Position numbers and translations under genes: made by a program | NCBI GenBank assembly: GCA_010093685.1 | Contig: MU006231.1 | Span: 1,040,428 to 1,104,427 of the forward strand | Source: Ophiobolus disseminans | Taxonomy: Eukaryota; Ascomycota; Dothideomycetes; Pleosporales; Phaeosphaeriaceae | DNA length: 64,000 bases | Direction of reading: 5' to 3' | Notes under the pieces: model-generated | The model's input: the letters and a program-made list of their open reading frames with translations, nothing else | Told to the model about the DNA's origin: nothing | Database searches by the model: none | Shown: positions 46,304 to 58,007 of the stretch, in pieces | Position numbering within the stretch: position 1 is the stretch's first letter | How the letters are laid out: each line of letters opens with the position of its first letter

Positions 46304-47809
46304 CTAGTCTACTTCCGCATCGCTTTCCGAAATCTCGCTGAATGAGAATTCGTCGATGTATTCCAATTCTTGTGCGCTCAGAATTTTCTGGAACTCCCCC
46401 ACTGTTTCGCCGGCTATGATAGTCTCCTTGTACGGCGGACAACAGAACCGAAAAAAGGTCATGCATGGTAAACCTTTCAACAACGGAAGCGTCGAAACAG
46501 GGTTTTCATCCAAGGTATCACTTTCGTCTATGGTAAGCCGGCGCAATGTGGCTCCAAACCGTACTATCAAGCTGTGCACGTTGGTCGAGCTGAACTTACG
46601 GCCCAATATCTCCAGTGAACGTAACTGGGGTAGAGCCGAATAGCCAATATGCGCCAGAAGGTGGAGATAGTCGTCGCCGATGTCGCTGAGCGTAGTCGAT
46701 ACAGTCAAGTCTCGGACGGAGATTAGGCGCGAGATGAGTGGCACGAACCAAGTCGTCGCAGTGTCGGTTGCGTAAGTGCTGCAGAGCGTATATTGAAAGC
46801 TCCATGTCTCCAGTGCGAAGTTATGGATATCTGATAGCTTCAGGTCGACCATCTGGCGTTGTTTCAGTGACCCGGCTGCAGTCAAAGACGATTTCCGAGA
46901 CCTAGCGTCGCGCGCTTCTGCTGGGCGGTATGGCATTTTGCAGAAGGCAAGTATTTCCAAATCTGTGTTGCTCTGGAGAAGGGCACCGAGGATTAATGAT
47001 ACGGTATATGCGCCCAGTTGGAGGTATAGATATTCCGATGCTGTGTAGTTGAGCGTGGTAGGCCTTGGTGTGCCTGTCTCGCGACGGAATTGCATAGCAC
47101 CAAATGGCAGGTCTATGTCACCCTCAGTTCGATCGACAACCTTGATGGACTTTAGTGCTGGAAGGGTTCGTAGTGCTTTCGCCAGGAGTTTTACATCCAA
47201 CCCCGAGGCCACCAGCGCTGCTTGGTCCCTGCGCTGCTTGTGATATGACTCGCGCCGCCTCTGCCTCAGCATACGATCGTACTCCATATATTTCGGGTGA
47301 GGACCTGATTGCCCCGGCTGCCCTTGTATGCTGAGTTGTGTATGGATCTGCGACGGGTCATCGCTTATGACTTGGTGGATGTTGGCGAACTTCGTCTTCT
47401 CGCCCTCTGTACACGGTTCAACGCTAAATCTTCGAGGCGCACTTTTCGACATAAGTAAGAATGGGAAAATCTCAAGCTCGCGAACTGCTTTGCAAACCCG
47501 CTCATTCCTGACAAAGTCGAGTAGTCTTTCAAGGCTATCGCGGGTGTTCATGCCTGCGTCACAATCATCAGCACTTGCCCTTGCTAGACATGTGAGCCTC
47601 GAGTTGGAGGTTTCGCGAGGCGAATGACATTGGCGTGTTTCAAGAAACTTACATCGAATGACTTTAAAGTGTCGGTCATCGAAGGCATGCTGAGAACTTC
47701 GACACAGCTGTCTGGAAGTCAATCTCAGCTGTTGGACGTCATACTTTCGTGGAAGATGACCACAGACGTTGTCGATCAACTCCGCTGGCAGTGAGCTCAA
47801 GTGGTCCAT
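46304..47809 (-). CDS. F-box-like protein
   Basis: The frame runs 47809-46304, 501 aa unspliced. An F-box-like start, LSSLPAELIDNVCGHLPRK, is followed by RLTSRQLCRSSQHAF, then a long leucine-rich, repeat-like body. A strong GTAAGT donor (47652) and CTAG acceptor (47584) bound a 69-nt in-frame segment; removing it gives 478 aa and a smoother sequence, so I believe it is an intron although the frame stays open without splicing. F-box proteins recruit substrates to SCF ubiquitin ligases; the substrate is unknown. Confidence 0.75.
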   Translation of the reverse strand: MDHLSSLPAELIDNVCGHLPRKYDVQQLRLTSRQLCRSSQHAFDDRHFKVIRCKFLETRQCHSPRETSNSRLTCLARASADDCDAGMNTRDSLERLLDFVRNERVCKAVRELEIFPFLLMSKSAPRRFSVEPCTEGEKTKFANIHQVISDDPSQIHTQLSIQGQPGQSGPHPKYMEYDRMLRQRRRESYHKQRRDQAALVASGLDVKLLAKALRTLPALKSIKVVDRTEGDIDLPFGAMQFRRETGTPRPTTLNYTASEYLYLQLGAYTVSLILGALLQSNTDLEILAFCKMPYRPAEARDARSRKSSLTAAGSLKQRQMVDLKLSDIHNFALETWSFQYTLCSTYATDTATTWFVPLISRLISVRDLTVSTTLSDIGDDYLHLLAHIGYSALPQLRSLEILGRKFSSTNVHSLIVRFGATLRRLTIDESDTLDENPVSTLPLLKGLPCMTFFRFCCPPYKETIIAGETVGEFQKILSAQELEYIDEFSFSEISESDAEVD

Positions 47810-48125
47810 GACGAGAATATGAAGATCCGTTGCTTTACGCTGATACGTCGTTCATGGGGTCGGAGTGCTTTTAGCCACAGGGGTACCTGGGTAGCTTTGC
47901 AATGTCGTCGTTCACCTCAAAACATGACGAACTCCAAGATGTGGCCAATGAAGTGACTTGCAAGATAACTCAGTTGTGTTTCTAGGCTGAGGGTACAGTT
48001 TCAGAGTCCATGCTATACGTGTAATGATTTGCTTAGGCAGCAGCGCTTGCTCTCAATTCCGGCGTAAGTGTGCGTACTACGGTGGAATTCCGATCAGGGC
48101 AAGCGTGTTGCAGCTTCTTGGCTTA
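47810..48125. other. F-box gene promoter, left flank of transposon
   Basis: The 316 bp hold the promoter of the minus-strand F-box gene and end at the TA (48124-48125) used as target by the Fot1/pogo element. No other feature seen. Confidence 0.4.
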
Positions 48126-50241
48126 CCATGGGTGACGGCGTAACGACCGCTCCGAACACCAAAATCAACACCACAACATGAAGCTATTAAGCCACGTACA
48201 ATAGCTATTATTATGAGATTTTTTGGTGTTGAGTTCTACAGGCCTCTCTCTCTATATATAGCTATCTATATTTAGCTGGGAGCTTGATCGCTCGGCCGTG
48301 TCGTGACTGAGATGGCTCTTGGCCTGCTGCAGCACCTGAGGCCTCTCTACTACCCTGAGGCTCTGCAACGACTCTATTTTTTAGAGCAGCCTTTGCAGCA
48401 GCCTTAGGCCTCATCTTGTTGCCCTTTTGAGTTGCTTTAAGAGCGTTTTGAAGTCGTTGTTGAGTCCTACGAGCAGCTGCTCTGGAGGCCTGTTCTGCAG
48501 CCTTCTCAGCCTTCTCCTTCTCCCTCACTATCCTAGCTTCAGCCCTTGCCTCGCGCCTTACTTGCTTAGCCTGAGCCTTGGCCTGCTTCTTCTCCTCACG
48601 TAGCCTAGCTGCCTCTGCTTTCTGGAGTTGTCGTTGCTCCTCCTCAGCCTCCTGGTGCTGTAGCCGATCACGTGCCTCCTTGACCTTCCTTGGGGACCAG
48701 AATACAGCCCCACCGTGATACTCCTCCTCTGCCTCTAGAGGCAGAGCTTTGCCTTGCTTTCTACGCTGCCTCTCATTGATAAGAGCCTCCTTGAGTCTTA
48801 CGTTCTCATGCTCAGCAAGTACTGATCTGATTGAGAGCTGGTGGATTGTCTGGTTGAGCTTTGAGATCTTTCTCTGGTCTCTACTAGCTATAGCGCAATT
48901 GACTAGCTGCCTGATCTTCCTCCAATCAGAGGCGCTTAAGGCTGAGGAGTCGCTATCGCTTGAGCTGTCCTGTATAGGCTGGCTATTGAATCTCTTGAGT
49001 ATCACCTCTGGCTAGAGAGGTGAGAGGCCAGTCGCCTTAAAGGCCTTAAGTATAGTCTTCTCCTTGAATGAGACCTCCCAGGCAGCCATAAACATAGGAT
49101 AGAAGTCTCTCTTGCTCATAAAAGTGAGCCCTTGGCACCTCTCCATGAAGGCTGCTACCTGGCCTGAGTAGGCAGAGGAGAGAGGCTTGAACATGACGAC
49201 GTCAAGCGGCTGGAGCGTGTGGGTTGAATGAGGTGGATAGATCGCAAGGAGGATTCGATTGCGATTGCAGTACTCAATAAAATCCATGGTGAGGTGAGAT
49301 CCATGGCCATCAAGGATGAGTAGTCGATAGCTCCGCCCAGCCTTCGGCTTTGTAGAGCGATCAAACACCTGCTTCAGCCAGGCTAGGCCTATCTCATTGT
49401 TCGTCCAGCCTGAGGGTGATGAGGCAAAGTAAGCTCGGTGGTCGTCGGGATCGAACGCCTGCAGCCAGCTATCCTGTATTGAGCCGGAGGCTGATTGATA
49501 TATGAGGCTTGGCTCAAGGTGAGATCCATCAGCGCATATACAGGCCAGCAGCATTATCCACGCTCGTGAGCCATCCTGGAGGTGAGCCTTGATCTTCCCC
49601 TCCTCATATAGCCTCCTGCTGAACACCCGCTTTGAGCGAGTGAGTACTCCTAGCATGAAGCCCTTCTCATCCATATTGTACATATTATGAGGCTCTATAT
49701 TGTATTGGCTGAGCTTACTGCGTAGGAGCTCAAAGTAGAGGCTATACTTTGACTGAGAGTCAGCCTGGTGGCGTGAGCGATCAATTCCAGCAGCCCAGCG
49801 TGAGATGAGATCAACCTGGTGTCGCTCGATATATCGATCAACCCAGTGTACGCCGAGCTCCTTTTTAGCCACCTCTGAGGCAAAGCGTCGTATCATTGGC
49901 CGTGTAGGAGGTAGGCCTTGCCTTGTAAGGCGCTCAATATAGCGCAGGAGCTCCTTCTCTTGCTGGGGGTGGAGCGCTTGCTGGTTTTGAGCCTTGGTGC
50001 CGCGTAAGCTCGCGATGCGCTGGTGTCTCCGCGCGAGCGTTCTACGATTCACCCCATACTTTGCTGCAATGTGAGTATATACAAGCTTTTCTCCTGGTTC
50101 TAGCGCTTCTATAGCTGCAAGCGCAGCCTCAATTGAGCTCATGTTGATAGAGTTGTTGCGTGTTGAACTTTGGTGGCTGTCGCGATTTTGGTGTTCGGAG
50201 CGGGCGTTACGCCGTCCCGGTCGTTACGCCGTCACCCATGG
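48126..50241 (-). mobile_element. Fot1/pogo (Tc1-mariner) DNA transposon, complete, 2,116 bp
   Basis: Both ends carry CCATGGGTGACGGCGTAACG as inverted repeat, flanked by TA on each side (48124-48125 and 50242-50243), the target duplication of Tc1-mariner elements. The right terminus has an extra tandem copy of a CGTTACGCCGTC unit not present at the left. Internally one minus-strand transposase frame spans 50142-48262. Intact structure with both target sites suggests a fairly recent insertion. Confidence 0.92.
48262..50142 (-). pseudogene. pogo/Fot1 transposase with one nonsense codon
   Basis: A single frame reads from 50142 to 48262 apart from TAG at 49014-49012. The N terminus is a psq-type helix-turn-helix (EKLVYTHIAAKYGVNRRTLARR) plus a CENP-B-like second HTH. 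The DDE catalytic residues are visible: YNMDEKGF, RLLILDGHGSH and HTLQPLDVVMFK. The stop comes after ATGLSPL and just before PEVILKRF, a conserved junction, so the C-terminal Lys/Ala/Arg coiled tail of about 250 residues is cut off. All catalytic residues precede the stop. A C-to-T change of CAG would explain it, which fits RIP but is inferred. Confidence 0.85.
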
Positions 50242-50503
50242 TATGTGCCCCTCCTACCTCGACATTATCACAGCCATTCATGATCTTCAAGTCTTTGCTC
50301 ACAACAGTTGTTATGAGTCATTGTCTATACCCCCAATTTACCTATATATATATACAAATGAATGATAGAGAAAAGAAACGCGACAACGCCCAACGCTATG
50401 CGACCCAAAAACACCAAATCATGCAAACGGCCATCCCTATAAACCACCAGACTGGCAGGAACACTATACACCATTCCACGCCCTAGATAGCATGCACTGA
50501 AGA
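50242..50503. other. spacer between transposon and esterase gene
   Basis: 262 bp, 3' flank of the SGNH esterase gene, with an AT-rich TATATATATA run near 50345. Nothing else seen. Confidence 0.4.
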
Positions 50504-51592
50504 TCATGATTCGCTAGTTGTGACCATGTCATCCGATTTGCCAGTGTTCTCCGGTTCTTGTAGAAGCTTTTCCTGGCGTGCTTTCAGAATCGCAGTGGTC
50601 CACACGGCTGCCATCTTCTTGTAGCCATCATTCGTTGGGTGAATCCCGTCAGCGTTCATATCTTTCTTCGACAGAAAACCTATGATACTTCTGTGAGTCT
50701 TGGCCTTGGCTATATGGCGCATTAGGTTCACTTACCATCGTTCATCTCAGCCAATACGATCCTACGCTTCTGATCTTTCAGTTTTTTCACCACTGCAAAA
50801 ATTCATTAGCTCTTGCTCTTGGTAGCACGAGAGGATTGCGCGTTGTCAATGCTCAGAGTGCACTCTTGACTTACAGTCTCGTATCTTCTTGTTAAGGTCG
50901 TTCACTCGCTTGTTGGGGCCTTCGCCATTGTACGAAGGAGTAAGCGTAGATAGGATGATGGTTGATTTCTTTGACTTGTCCCAGGCCTTCGTAAGTAGGT
51001 CGTTCAAGCGGTCGATGGTGCCTTCCATCTTTTTGTAGTTTTGTTGGCAGTCGTTCGTGCCAGCGTTGATGAGATAAATGTTTGGCTTAGTGGTGCTGGA
51101 TGCGTCCATGTTGTGGTAAACTTGGTCGATTCGAGCTCCGGCAACTCCTTCGTGTTCACCATCTTGCATACTGCCATCTTTGTTGACACTATAAACAAAT
51201 GAGTTATAACATGAAAAAAGGTGTGTCGGAATGTATGCTTACTGGCTTCCGACCATATTAACATTGTGCCCAAGTGATTTTAAATGCTCCCGCAAGGACT
51301 TGCGATAACCATCTTCTGGTGTAGATTTGAGCCCTCTCGTGATTGATGCACCTAAGGGAAGTATCCTGAGCCATTTAGGCGAGACCTTTTGCTGTTCGGC
51401 TTGCTGTTCGGCTAGGTGAAATGTTGATTCGAAGAGCTGTGAAGGGCTTCCATCCCAGTGATCACCATTGTCATTCACCAAGTCACTTTCCGGACAGAAA
51501 TCGTCTCGGCGGGATATGGCGCGACCATTGGCAGAAGAAAGAAGAGAAAGCGCAGTGACAGCGCCAATAAAAGATCGTTGGTTGAGCCACAT
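50504..51592 (-). CDS. secreted SGNH/GDSL-type esterase
   Basis: Exons 51592-51243, 51188-50875, 50792-50736 and 50679-50504 with introns of 54, 82 and 56 nt give 298 aa. The N terminus is a signal peptide (FIGAVTALSLLSSANGRA). The SGNH blocks are present in order: LPLGASITRG (Ser83), the Gly of block II (VAGARIDQV), NAGTNDC of block III, and DGIHPTNDGY with Asp and His of block V. The product is likely an extracellular carbohydrate or lipid esterase acting on plant polymers; substrate unknown. The C-terminal tail is short and charged. It sits 0.26 kb from the transposon but is undamaged. Confidence 0.88.
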
Positions 51593-52818
51593 GTTGATGA
51601 GCGGCGGAAATGCGAATATGCTAAAGTGAATGTAATTCCTGAACTGTTGTCCAATAAAAGTGCGAATGGGTGCAAGATGAGTATGAGATTGTCAACCACT
51701 GAGGCTAATGGAGTATATTATATATCAAGATGGACCTGAGCGTCAAGATGAAAGGAACGCGGCTTTCCACATAGCCACCAAGAACAGGCGTGTTTGTTTC
51801 AAAATTGAAGGCAAGAAAGGCCTGACTCTATGACCAAGTCCATCAGGAAAGCTTAGCCCAAATCAACTTATATCGTCCGATTTGGAAGTCCAACATAGAA
51901 GACATTGCGGCGAAGTGCAAGTGCACGGACAAGGCGAGAATAAGAAGTCGCCTACACTTCGCTGTAAATCGAAGGATTCAAATTAGCCAGGTAAGCTTCC
52001 TCCGCCAAGACGCACCATTCGGGGTTGGTTTTAGTACGGGACCATTGTTAGAATGCAATTTTTTTGAAGCGCTTAGGTAGCAACTTCTGAGAGAGCGCTT
52101 AGACAGGTGGTCGTCGACTCACAATGGAGTGATATATTAATTTGTATCGCGCTCGCTCTGACGAACTAGTCGTTGCCTCGATGCTGAGTGCGCGCAATGA
52201 AGTCGCCCTCGGGCGATGAGATTGCCCCGGTGGTCTAAATATACAGTTTGTTGCGAAGTACGGCAAGTAAATCAATGGTGCGACTTCCAGGTACAGCCCG
52301 GTGCTTATGTTGTTAGCGGGATCAGCCTCGGCGGCCGAGACGCGGGCGGAGGCAGTGCAAGTGGAGTGGGGCAACCATGAACAGCGAGCCAATTTACGCT
52401 TTCTTTCCTCCGTTCATCAGTAGGCTTCTTAACGCATTTTTAATCGAACGTCACTACAGATGATAAATGTTTGAAGTTATTGTCGCCACGCATTCTCCGC
52501 TCTGGCAATTATTCGGTAGCTAAGTACGCATCTACCTAGGTATGCGTGTACAAGAGCTACTACAACTCAAAGCTAACAGACACGTAGCGACATTCATGCC
52601 TGAAATGTAGATTTGATTTTAATCAACGTCTTTTGTCGCCAGTTTTCCACCCTTCTGCTCCGCTGAGGCAATTTCAATGTGCTATGAAGCTATAGCAGCT
52701 CTATCAGACCTTAAACGAGCCGCGCTGCACGCTCCTCGTTAGGCAACAGCATCTTATCGAAGTCTGAACTTACTCGCATTCTCGACTTATCACTTTGTGC
52801 TCACTCACTGGATCCAAT
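51593..52818. other. 1.2-kb intergenic region
   Basis: Promoter of the esterase gene on one side and the 5' flank of the F-box gene on the other. Short frames only, no repeats recognised. Confidence 0.4.
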
Positions 52819-54285
52819 ATGTGTCAAATGCTCGATCTCCCGACCGAGTTATTGATATTGATCACCGACGCATGCTCAACCGCTGAGAAGAAGTGATTGT
52901 GTGAAACGTGTCGAGAGATACACGACAAACTTGTATGTGCCTCTGGAGAACATGAACGCCCAAGGACTGAACTGACTCTAGCTAGATTCCGGACCTGTAC
53001 CGCATCGTGGATTTGAGCGTCCATGATTGTCCCTCAGCCACGGTCGGCGAGAGGCCACTGAACTTCATCACCAGGCCATGGACTTCTTTTGACAACGCAA
53101 CATTTGTTAGACAGAATCAGCTTATTGAACAAATAAGAAAGAAACCAAGTCGTGGGGTTCATGTGCGACAGCTACGCTGGACAGTCCTCGACATTTCACG
53201 AGAGGTTTGGGGTAGTGACCACGAAGATTTAAGCCTTTTTGAGCTAGATGATAGTAAGAAGAACAAAATCACACTGTCAGCACGATCTGATCTATCACCA
53301 GAACCACTTTGGGAGGTCTTTCGAACCTTCATCAACGTCTCTAGCGTCGATCTCCACTGGCTTAGGTGAGCCGAGGGCCCAGATGTGTCAATAATAGACT
53401 TCTAACAGTCCCAGGCCGTGGCGAGAAATCACTCTTCCACGCTCACTCTTTCACAACGCTACTTCTATCCGACTGGGTGGCTGCATGTCACGCGAGTTCG
53501 TGGCTCGCATTTTAGAACCAACACATCAGCGACTTCAGCATATCGAGATCAACAATCTGATGCAATGGTCAGATGCTGATCCACCACTTCCACCATTCGA
53601 TAGCCTGCAGGATCTAGAAACGCATCTGACCAAAGTCGCGCTAGTCCAGGTTCTTCCTCGTACTCGATTGATGGCTGGCGCTCTTGATCCGCTAATTGAT
53701 TGTTGTTCGAATCTTACTTCGTTGCGCATTACTACCATTGGCCAATACGAGGGTTTCACTGCCCATCAAAATTCGCGGGACGACCGCATGTACGAGTCTT
53801 GGGCGCGGCTCCTGAACTCAGTGCGCAGCCATCTCCGCAAATTTTCCTTCGAACAAGGTGTAGACCGGTTGAAGTTTGAGCGGCAAGCACAACAAACTAC
53901 CAGTCGTACCAGTCGTAGTTTTATCAACAAGATGCGTCCAATGGATCAGTTATTTGTAGATTGGCTTCTTCCGGTCCTGCTTGAAGCCAAGTGGCCTGAG
54001 ATGAGGCGCATGGAGATCAGAGGAGTGGGGAGGTGTACCAAAACATATTATCATATGTGGAGACCTCCGGTCGCACAAGACATGTCTGAAGAGGATGCCA
54101 TATATGACCTGAGTCGGAGATTCGGGGTTGGCGACTGGGAAGTAAAGGTCACGCGCATCGCTTTTACCTCGAGGGCTAAGGAGAAGCTGAAGAGTCTCAT
54201 TGGCGAGGCCTCGCTGATCCTTGATGAGGAATCGGAACATGATTATGAAGATCTAGTTTGTGAGGATATTGGTCTCATCAAGTGA
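52819..54285 (+). pseudogene. F-box protein gene with in-frame TGA in the F-box
   Basis: Exons 52819-52932, 52986-53365 and 53409-54285 with introns of 53 and 43 nt total 457 codons. The start MCQMLDLPTELLILI is an F-box, and after TGA (52894-52896, codon 26) the same frame continues LCETCREIHDKL, also F-box-like, so the stop lies inside the domain. A CGA-to-TGA change would fit. All later exons are open for over 400 codons (GVHVRQLRWTVLDISREVWG, LRKFSFEQGVDRLKF) with leucine-rich character. It is probably an allele inactivated by one transition, or translated from a later ATG. Confidence 0.65.
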
Positions 54286-54426
54286 TTTTACGGTTCTATG
54301 AAAGGTCCTGGTATTGTCTTTATGGTCGCATTGAGCCTTGCGATGCGGCAGCTATCCTCCTCCTATCTTTACTCTACTTCCTTACGCCTATGTTCAATGC
54401 CAGGCACTCGTGTGCTTGGTATGGGC

Positions 54427-55275
54427 TCAAGTCTTCTCGCCCGCCCTCCACTCTCTATCCCAAATCTCTTCACTCGTCTGGTGTTGCCGAATATATGTTG
54501 CCCCTTTTCCAAATGTAGTCCCACATGTCTGCAAGTCTTCATGCAGCTGAACGAAGTCTTCAGCTATATCTTTTGGCACTTCCCCGGCTACTGGCGTCAA
54601 GGTGGCTCCGATAGGGCAAGCCGATTCGGAGCTTGTAGGTAGTATGAGAACTTGAAGGGCGCGTGAAAGAGCAGGCGAGTTTCCAAGTCCATACTCACGC
54701 AACTCATCGACGGGAACCGTAAAGGAGATAGTGAAAGCTCTGGCCATACTCGAAAATTTGTAGGTCGCTGCCTTCCTATACAATTTTTCTAGGATGTCAA
54801 AGTGGTTGAAACCTTTGTAACGAATAGCGCTGATGAATTGGTAGAGGTGGGGAGTCTCTTCTGCGTGGTTTTCCACAATATCACGAACTTTGTGGTGAAC
54901 GTTTCGCACGACATCCTTCATTATGTAAAAGCTTCGGGCGCCGTTGGAGGCAATGATGAAGCGCACTGGATCTCTCCTCAACCTGCCGAGACGAGGCTGA
55001 AAGACGACTTTAGCTTCCTCGTGAATGAGCTGACATGTAGCGAGGATCGTGGTCGAGTATGATTTGGTCACAAGCGTGATGCGTCCATATGGATATTTCT
55101 CCCCGCCACCAGGAGGCTCAGGAACGGTGAGATGGTGAGTCACAACTTTGCCATGGTTAGCTATCCATCTAGTTAAATATTGCTGGGTTCTTAGCTTACT
55201 GGGTATGGTCTCGTAAACCATCAAGCGCAACTCGATGGGAAGATCCAAGAATCGAAAAGCAGGCTCGCGTGACAT
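54427..55275 (-). CDS. conserved fungal hypothetical, F-box-like N terminus
   Basis: Intronless, 282 aa, convergent with the previous gene (141 bp apart). It begins with FRFLDLPIELRLMVYETIP, a signature common in Dothideomycete expanded families related to F-box proteins, then SYSTTILATCQLIHEEAKVVFQ, typical of the same group. No catalytic domain. Function unknown; a role as a substrate adaptor is a guess from the N terminus. Start ATG 55275 directly precedes the motif. Confidence 0.72.
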   Translation of the reverse strand: MSREPAFRFLDLPIELRLMVYETIPSKLRTQQYLTRWIANHGKVVTHHLTVPEPPGGGEKYPYGRITLVTKSYSTTILATCQLIHEEAKVVFQPRLGRLRRDPVRFIIASNGARSFYIMKDVVRNVHHKVRDIVENHAEETPHLYQFISAIRYKGFNHFDILEKLYRKAATYKFSSMARAFTISFTVPVDELREYGLGNSPALSRALQVLILPTSSESACPIGATLTPVAGEVPKDIAEDFVQLHEDLQTCGTTFGKGATYIRQHQTSEEIWDREWRAGEKT

Positions 55276-56530
55276 GGTCGTGTCAGTAGCGGTTTGGACG
55301 AGTATTTGTGCTGCTTTGTCGAAGGTTGAGAAGCATCAATGAGTAGAGAGATAGTGATCGTAACTAATCTTAGCAGGAGGTGGGTGGCTGGTAAATGTAT
55401 GCGAGAGCACTGAATTGGAGGTGAAGTGAGGAGTGAAAGAATGTATGGACCGGGCAATCGTACCGGGCAATCGTATTCAAGTGTCTCGAAATTTGTTGCG
55501 CAACAACTTTCACCATGCCCAGGTGGTGACGACCGTTGACCCAGTTCACTTGTTGCTGACTTGCGCGTTATTGGCGTGAAATGAGATTTAATTCGGCCTG
55601 AACCGTGATGATAACATCACCTCAGGCGATCTACGTTTGTCCATGCCTTTAGAAGCCAAGAAGTCGCACCTGCCTACCTAAACTTCGCCAGCCTCGCATC
55701 TCCAACGTGGCCATCCAATCTCTGCATAAGCACCCATGAACACATGCATAACCCTAGCCTCAGACCATCCTAAGACACCAATCACCCCCAAAAGCAAACG
55801 CATCAGCCCAATACCCAGCATCCAGTCAAAACCTTCCCCACACCACCACCTGCTAATACACATGTCCATTCGCACCTGCAGCTCTGATAGTTGCCCTTTT
55901 GCCCTTTCATCTCGTCAGGCTGAGTGCGCTTCACTTTTCGGGAAGTATGGGGTATAAGAACTGGCCTGCACGGATCTTCGTTTAGATATGAATCCTTCAA
56001 GCTTGAACAAATTGCAAACACATGCCCAACAACTTGCATACCTATCGTAAATACACCTAAACATACTTGCCCAGCCTCGCGCATCTGCACTCCCACCCAC
56101 CCCACCCCCCAAATGGGCCGCTGCGAAGACCATCCCCGCAACCACATGCTCGAGTACGAATCCTGTTCTTCATACGACTACCTCGCAGCCTCAGAGACGA
56201 AAGCGACCGTAGCTGTTCGGGATGAGGAGGAAGCAGCAACTACGAGTATGAAGAATGTGACTGAGATAGTGGATGAGGCGGAGACGTTTAGGAATCTTGC
56301 GGATGGAGTTGGAGGGGAAAGGGAGGGGAAGAGGGATGGGAGTGAGAAGAAGAACTGTTAGGGGGGTATGGGAGTGGAGGAGGGGGAAGAAGGGAGGGGA
56401 GGGGAGACGGGTAATAAAGGAATTGAGAATGCCAATGCCTCACAACTTGGAACTTGTGTACGCTTCACAATTGTCTAGTTGCGCGATACCTGTAATGCAA
56501 TGCCAATCCCATCCCTCCCCGACATCAGGA
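55276..56530. other. intergenic region with G-rich polypurine tract
   Basis: No confident gene. A plus-strand frame of 145 codons (55924-56361) ends in the purine tract and looks incidental. The tract (about 56300-56420) lies just beyond the stop of the minus-strand gene at 56531. Confidence 0.4.
56314..56412 (+). repeat. G-rich polypurine tract, quadruplex-capable
   Basis: Runs GGGG-AAA-GGG-A-GGGG-AAGA-GGG-AT-GGG at 56314-56340 and a second cluster from about 56361 satisfy the usual G3+ with 1-7 base loop pattern several times. On the minus strand it is C-rich and lies immediately 3' of a coding region. Confidence 0.6.
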
Positions 56531-58007
56531 TCAGTTATTCCTCCCCCACACCTTCCCCATTCCCCTACTACTCCCGCTTTTCTCTCTCCTCCTAGGTTTC
56601 CGCTCCCTCTCTAGCCTCTTACAACTCACATCCGCCTTAACAAGCATAAAGCTCTGCTCAAACACATGCCCATTAGCATTGCCACACCTCTCCAGCGCAG
56701 GTGCAAGCGCTAGTTCCACTTTCCTATCCCTCCCTCCCTTGCCCCCATAGTCATGATAGTCTATATCGTCGTCATCGTACACGTCTTCCATTTCGCTCTC
56801 GTAGAACCCGTACCCCCAGAACTGGTCTTTCCGCCCGCCGGTGAAGGTGACGAAGCGGTAGTCTGCGCGCTGGCGCTTCATCTTCAGATCTAGGGCGACG
56901 GATGCGGATACGATGGTGTGTAGTTGCTCTTTCCCGCTTCTGAGGCTTCGACTCGCCCACGGACGTAACTTTCGGCGAAGACGTCGACAGAAGCGCTTTA
57001 TGGCTTTGAGAACAGGGGCGGCGTCGAAGGTTGGGCGCCACTTGCCGTCGACTTGGGGAACGAGGAGGTTCACGGTAAGAGAGCGCCAGGCGTGGTATTG
57101 CTCTGCCTCATCTTCGTTCTTCACGGCTTTGCGCAGCGTGTCGTTGATGTGTCGGAGGTGCGAGTTGCCCAGTGCGCCCGCCCAGACGTAGCCGCAGCCT
57201 TTTTGCCAGTTTGAGAAGATCTTCTGTTGTAGGCGCGACCAGATGTAGGCTTGCATCAACAGCGGCCGCTCGGTTGGGTTCTGGAGGTATGTCGCGTAGT
57301 TGTCTGTCAAGCTTCCGAAAAGGCCCTTCGCGCGCGAGAGCTTGCTGGATGCTTTGATGGGCCCAGAGAAGTGCTCTTCGGTCCAGATGCGTATTTCGTA
57401 GCGGAGTGCGTGCAGTTCTTCGATCAGAGTCTTCTCTTCGGATTTGAAGACGATGGAGGACGAGGGGCGCGCGTTGGGGATTCCGTGCGGGTCTACGCTC
57501 TTCCTCTGCAGCTCTTTCCGCAGGGCGTCTCGTTCGCGCGTGACTTGGTAGAAGCGCTGCACGAGGTCGTCCTGGCTGCTTCCAGCTCGCACGTCTGGTC
57601 TTGATAGGCTCTTGGGCGGAACCATTGGACTGCCCGTGACGCCCAGGCGATTGGGACTGGGTGAACTGTCCGTCGAGCCTTCTGAGCTTGTTTCTGCTGT
57701 CGACGCCGTGATCTTCACGTGTGGCGGCACGTATTGTGTCTTTCGCCTGCTACTTCGCGGTATCAGCTCTTCCTCGTCGGACCACTCTGCGTCTGCGTCG
57801 CCAAACGGGTTCGGATGCGGCATCTCCATGAGCGGCGAGACTGTGCTCGCGGACGGCGGGTCTCCCTGGTGGACGACTTCGGCGGAGGGACAGGTCAGTT
57901 TGAGGGAGCGCAGGGTCGAGTCGCGGACGTCTATGTTGAGGCTCAGTCAGCGCCTACACGTGGGGGCTGAGGTTGTTTGACGGCGCACCTGGAGAGAGGG
58001 CCATCAT
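56531..58007 (-). CDS. hypothetical protein, coiled-coil and conserved helical domain
   Basis: Exons 58007-57989 (19 nt) and 57930-56531 with a 58-nt intron give 472 aa. The tiny first exon encodes MMALSP; without it the frame still has an internal ATG at 57829. A disordered Ser/Pro-rich start with an acidic patch precedes a coiled coil (DDLVQRFYQVTRERDALRKE). Next is a helical region with RYEIRIWTEEHFSG and YVWAGALGNSHLRHINDTL. The basic C terminus ends RREKSGSSRGMGK. I do not recognise a function; similar multi-copy proteins occur in Pezizomycotina. Confidence 0.72.

Noticed and set aside
55924..56361. 145-codon plus-strand frame ending in the purine tract
   Set aside because: Low-complexity end and no recognisable domain; too weak to call a gene.
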